Positions 8,057 to 9,891 of a DNA stretch of 9,891 nucleotides are shown here, in pieces. Positions within the stretch are counted from its first letter, which is position 1; every line of letters begins with the position of its first letter. The notes under the pieces were generated by a model, which was not told the origin of the DNA, searched no databases, and saw only the letters and a list, made by a program, of their open reading frames with translations. Source of the DNA: Micromonospora_J zhanjiangensis. Its GTDB lineage: Bacteria; Actinomycetota; Actinomycetes; Mycobacteriales; Micromonosporaceae. The stretch is taken from positions 1 through 9,891 of the forward strand of contig NZ_JBHSBN010000065.1 in assembly GCF_042650605.1 (NCBI RefSeq), in the 5' to 3' direction. The translations under genes were made by a program, and so were the position numbers.

Positions 8057-8274
8057 CGGACCAGCCGGCCTGGCAGCTCATCCTCACCGCAGCGCGCCAG
8101 CTCACGACACACAAGCTCGGCTTCACCAGCTACGCGACATCCTCGCCGGCGCTGAACTCTTCTGCGACCTCCGGTGACCGCGCTACCAGGAGCCCCCGGC
8201 ATCGAGGGCCGCCTGCAGCCGATCGACGTAACGGCCACCGCGATCCAACGGACGCAATCTGGCGTTCAGAGTGA
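8053..8274 (+). CDS. Small operon-end ORF, hypothetical, possibly frameshifted
   Basis: A 73-residue ORF that starts at GTG inside the helicase stop (GTGA overlap), with AGGGAAG a few bases upstream, the same coupling used by the previous gene. The first part, PAWQLILTAARQLTTHKLGF, reads like an ordinary small globular protein, perhaps the start of a winged-helix-like accessory protein. From about residue 27 it turns into low-complexity Ser/Arg/Pro-rich sequence typical of a wrong frame. Around 8130 the next frame reads LRDILAGAELF, a plausible continuation (as if one base were lost), but it stops at TGA 8175-8177. So the gene may be a decaying fifth member of the operon. I recognise no family with certainty. 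Translation of the N-terminal part is likely; the natural C-terminus is doubtful. Confidence 0.5.
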   Translation: MTDQPAWQLILTAARQLTTHKLGFTSYATSSPALNSSATSGDRATRSPRHRGPPAADRRNGHRDPTDAIWRSE

Positions 8275-8383
8275 TCCACAGGCGGCTCGGCACAGCGGCA
8301 CGCTACCGGCACCGGACGACGGACACCAGCCTTGTCTGACGGTGAGCAGCCGATGAGCGCGCGGCCATTCAGAGTCCTGCCAC

Positions 8384-8399
8384 CTGACTGCCCAGTCAG
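8384..8399. repeat. Perfect short palindrome CTGACTG-CC-CAGTCAG
   Basis: Seven-base arms match perfectly around a two-base centre. The spacer is too short for a normal RNA hairpin loop, so as DNA it looks more like a dimer-binding site than a terminator. It lies ten bases before the large hairpin that probably ends the operon. Function is unknown. Confidence 0.5.
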
Positions 8400-8408
8400 C
8401 CGAACTAT

Positions 8409-8439
8409 GTGAGCGCTTCCGCAAGGGGGAAGCGCTCAC
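8409..8439 (+). terminator. Strong hairpin, likely operon terminator
   Basis: GTGAGCGCTTCC (8409-8420) pairs perfectly with GGAAGCGCTCAC (8428-8439) across a seven-base loop, giving a 12-bp GC-rich stem. No T-run follows, which is common for actinobacterial terminators. It lies 135 bases after the small ORF and is the first strong hairpin after the operon. It could work in both directions, since minus-strand genes point toward it. A regulatory or processing role is the alternative. Confidence 0.65.
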
Positions 8440-8551
8440 CACGGCCCATTACCCCTGGTCACAGCCGACCAAGCACTCCAGAAACCAGCAGCCCCAGGTC
8501 ACGCCGAGACGATACGAGCAGCTCAGCCACGTCCAGCGCGGTTCAGCGCCG

Positions 8552-8575
8552 TTGGGAGCGACCCGCTGCTCCCAA
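8552..8575. repeat. Second hairpin TTGGGAGC-N8-GCTCCCAA
   Basis: Eight-base arms (8552-8559 and 8568-8575) match perfectly around an eight-base loop. It could be a second terminator. The arms also contain TGGGAGC and GCTCCCA, the half-sites of LacI/CebR-type operators in Streptomyces (TGGGAGCGCTCCCA), but here they are split by eight bases instead of contiguous, so an operator role is doubtful. Confidence 0.45.
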
Positions 8576-8722
8576 TCTGCTCCCACCACCCGCCGGTCCC
8601 CATGTCTACGGCTATGCCGACGACTGCGACGGGCGCCTAATTCTCACAGCGGGTCGATGCCGTCGGTGTCGTGGGCGGCTCAATCCCCTGGCGTCGCCCG
8701 TCCGGCGTAAGACGTTGATTGA

Positions 8723-8757
8723 CCGGCCGCCGGCCGGGTGTCGATCGCCGCGGCCGG
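8723..8757 (-). terminator. Possible GC-rich terminator behind the peptidase tail
   Basis: CCGGCCGC at 8723-8730 pairs with GCGGCCGG at 8750-8757. An alternative seven-base pairing uses 8730-8736 with 8751-8757. It lies 27 bases beyond the stop codon of the minus-strand peptidase fragment, where its original terminator would be. Such pairings are common by chance in GC-rich DNA. Confidence 0.3.
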
Positions 8758-8783
8758 CCCGGGGCGCCCTGACGGAGACGGGG

Positions 8784-8894
8784 TCAGCAGTCGTACAGGC
8801 TGTTCGGGTGGACCGTTTCGCAGTACCGGACGTGCAGGTGGTTGTCGTGGTTGGTCTGCATGTTGGTCAATCCCTCGCTGATCAGCACCTGGTC
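8784..8894 (-). pseudogene. C-terminal tail of an HDNHLH-type secreted peptidase
   Basis: The last 36 residues of this minus-strand frame contain NHDNHLHVRYCE and end in NSLYDC before the TGA. An HDxHLHVR motif is typical of zinc peptidases of the MepA (M74) and related M15 type, which cut peptidoglycan cross-links, with the histidines binding zinc. The two cysteines suggest an exported protein. Only the tail remains; the catalytic body is missing because the frame switches to IS630 transposase sequence just upstream. It cannot encode an active enzyme. The family call rests on a single motif and could be wrong within the zinc-peptidase group. Confidence 0.45.
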
Positions 8895-8921
8895 TGTTGA
8901 ACCAGACGGCTTGGACGGCGT

Positions 8922-9086
8922 CATCCCGACCTGCCGGCCGATCTCCGTACTTGACAGGCCCTCGGCGGCCAGTAACACCACCGGAGCCTGCTGAACATGA
9001 CCCGCCGACGCGGTAGACGAGCGCGTCAGCTCCCGCAGACGAGCCCCGTCACCGGGGCGAAGTACCAGAGGGGCAGGGACCGACAT
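8922..9086 (-). pseudogene. IS630-family transposase, N-terminal fragment
   Basis: The minus-strand ORF starting at ATG 9084-9086 begins MSVPAPLVLRPGD, then ELTRSSTASAG, and VVLLAAEGLSSTEIGRQVGM. This matches the N-terminal helix-turn-helix region of IS630-type transposases, which grips the transposon end. After about 55 residues the match stops and the frame runs into unrelated peptidase-like sequence, so the DDE catalytic domain is missing. The coding start seems intact, so the chimeric 100-residue ORF could still be translated, though function is unlikely. Confidence 0.75.
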
Positions 9087-9135
9087 GCCTCATTGTCGCC
9101 CACCAACACCGTCAAACCACTTCAGACACGTGACA

Positions 9136-9744
9136 TTAGAAGTCTGTTGCGGCAAATTTCTTGGCAAACTCGCGATACGAGATTGAATAGACGTCCGAGG
9201 CATCACCAATGCGATCCAATTCCTGACGGATTAGCGACTCCGCGCGCCGCCGATCGCCGCCGATAGCCAAAACGATCGGCATAACAATAAACTTTTCGGT
9301 GTCCACCAACAATCCAGACGAGTCAAGTTCCGTCGCGAACGTCTCCCAGTCAGACCACTTGTCGATGAACGACTGACCGTAGGTCGCGACTGCATTCGCA
9401 AGATCCTCAGCTATGGCAGTCAAATTACCATCTGCCGGAAAATCCCACTGTGCAAACGTCTTCTGAGGCAGAAGATAGCCGACCGGCCTCGATACGGAGG
9501 CGACTGGCGGAGGCCACCCAGCAAGTTCCACGAGTGCGTTTTCCACCGACACATGTCGGACGCCGACGACCGGATTGATCTGCAACTTTGCAGGCAAACC
9601 CCATGCCGCCAGGTTCAACCCAAGCCAACCCGTGACCGCTGGACTGCTGCCCGGTTGCAGGAACACACCACGCCTCTTTGTGAAGTTGTGCGCGCGCAAC
9701 GCGACACCGCACGCCTTCAGACTCTCGGTCTTGAGATTGCCCAT
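9136..9744 (-). CDS. Hypothetical protein, less GC-rich than its neighbours
   Basis: A 202-residue protein that I do not recognise with confidence. The N-terminal part (ACGVALRAHNFTKRRGVFLQ, then WLGLNLAAW, LQINPVVGVRHVSVE) resembles the DUF4304-like layout, in which a helix and an F-rR-gxF strand are followed by a sheet; this is only an impression. The C-terminal half looks helical and acidic. There is no signal peptide or membrane span. The start ATG (9742-9744) has GAAGGG about eight bases upstream, and the stop is TAA, unlike the TGA stops of the core operon. Base composition is visibly lower in GC than the core operon. It lies between two IS630-family fragments, so it was probably brought in or trapped by transposition. 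Confidence 0.7.
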   Translation of the reverse strand: MGNLKTESLKACGVALRAHNFTKRRGVFLQPGSSPAVTGWLGLNLAAWGLPAKLQINPVVGVRHVSVENALVELAGWPPPVASVSRPVGYLLPQKTFAQWDFPADGNLTAIAEDLANAVATYGQSFIDKWSDWETFATELDSSGLLVDTEKFIVMPIVLAIGGDRRRAESLIRQELDRIGDASDVYSISYREFAKKFAATDF

Positions 9745-9764
9745 CTTCCAGACCCTTCATACGT

Positions 9765-9768
9765 CTAG
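9765..9768. mobile_element. Probable end of an IS630-family element at CTAG
   Basis: CTAG is followed by TGTCGCGTAATTGAG. The IS630-family transposase frame ends 20 bases further on. Members of this family insert at TA and duplicate it, so the element edge probably lies at TA 9766-9767, with the element extending rightwards beyond the window. The matching inverted repeat is not in view. Confidence 0.5.
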
Positions 9769-9788
9769 TGTCGCGTAATTGAGATCGT

Positions 9789-9891
9789 TTACTTGTCGTT
9801 GTTGGTGAGGAGTTTGCGGACCTCGGTGTGGACCCAGCGGACCTTGGTCAGGATCTCGCTGGGGGTCGCGGTCCAGACGAACGGCTTCGCG
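9789..9891 (-). CDS. IS630-family transposase, C-terminal end (partial)
   Basis: Reading the minus strand from the window edge gives AKPFVWTATPSEILTKVRWV, then HTEVRKLLTNNDK and TAA at 9789-9791. KPFVWTxTxxEIL is the characteristic end of IS630-type transposases, DDE enzymes that move the element into TA targets. The rest of the gene lies beyond the window, so its integrity is unknown. It is not the missing half of the N-terminal fragment at 8922-9086: both read leftward and this C-terminus lies upstream of that N-terminus. Two separate copies are therefore represented. Confidence 0.8.
   Translation of the reverse strand, partial: AKPFVWTATPSEILTKVRWVHTEVRKLLTNNDK

Larger units (their letters stand above)
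8275..8783. other. Gene-free region with several dyad symmetries
   Basis: About 500 bases between the operon end and the minus-strand chimeric ORF. An open frame runs through 8409-8900 on the plus strand, but its translation is low-complexity and matches nothing I know. What is visible are inverted repeats at 8384-8399, 8409-8439 and 8552-8575, a GC-rich one at 8723-8757, and a direct repeat CTGCTCCCA at 8566-8574 and 8577-8585. I see no tRNA or recognisable RNA gene. Confidence 0.5.

Noticed and set aside
8409..8900. 163-residue plus-strand frame in the gene-free region
   Set aside because: Low-complexity, no ribosome binding site, begins inside the hairpin and runs antisense into the peptidase fragment.
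8922..9891. One IS630 transposase split by insertion of the hypothetical gene
   Set aside because: Both fragments read on the minus strand, but the C-terminal piece lies upstream of the N-terminal piece, so they cannot be the two halves of one interrupted gene.
1..9891. CRISPR array, tRNA or rRNA genes
   Set aside because: No regularly spaced repeats and no tRNA- or rRNA-like sequence noticed on either strand.

Overview
The window is high-GC DNA with GTG starts, overlapping stop/start codons and actinobacterial-type insertion sequences. This suggests a Streptomyces/Micromonospora-like actinomycete. The layout is an accessory island: one intact, tightly packed operon between transposon debris.

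Left flank (1-1227). A decayed IS30-family transposase (about 128-836) carries a one-base frameshift. A short IS3-type transposase scrap (about 838-916) follows, then about 310 bases without a convincing gene. That stretch ends in a TAGAGT -10-like hexamer suited to leaderless transcription of the first operon gene.

Core operon (1228-8274, all + strand). It holds a DUF429 predicted RNase H-fold nuclease (1228-1983), a DUF6361 protein (1997-3226), a phospholipase-D-fold protein with two HxK/SxN motifs (3213-4964), a 1031-residue superfamily II helicase (4961-8056) and a small, possibly damaged ORF (8053-8274). Spacings are 13 nt, then overlaps of 14, 4 and 4 nt, so the genes are probably cotranscribed and translationally coupled. 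A PLD-fold nuclease candidate, a SNF2/RapA-like helicase and a conserved protein of unknown function form the kind of set found in anti-phage defence modules. I see no methyltransferase, DUF1998 protein or other DISARM/BREX partner. To my knowledge this exact DUF6361-PLD-helicase arrangement has no named system. It is the best candidate here for an undescribed defence or nucleic-acid-processing system, but that function is inference.

Right flank (8275-9891). About 500 bases lack a believable gene but hold three dyads, one a strong hairpin likely to end the operon. Next, on the minus strand, is a chimeric ORF joining the start of an IS630 transposase to the tail of an HDNHLH-type secreted peptidase. 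An intact, visibly less GC-rich hypothetical gene (9136-9744) follows, then the C-terminal end of a different IS630-family transposase running off the window. The flanks point to repeated IS insertion and decay around the operon.
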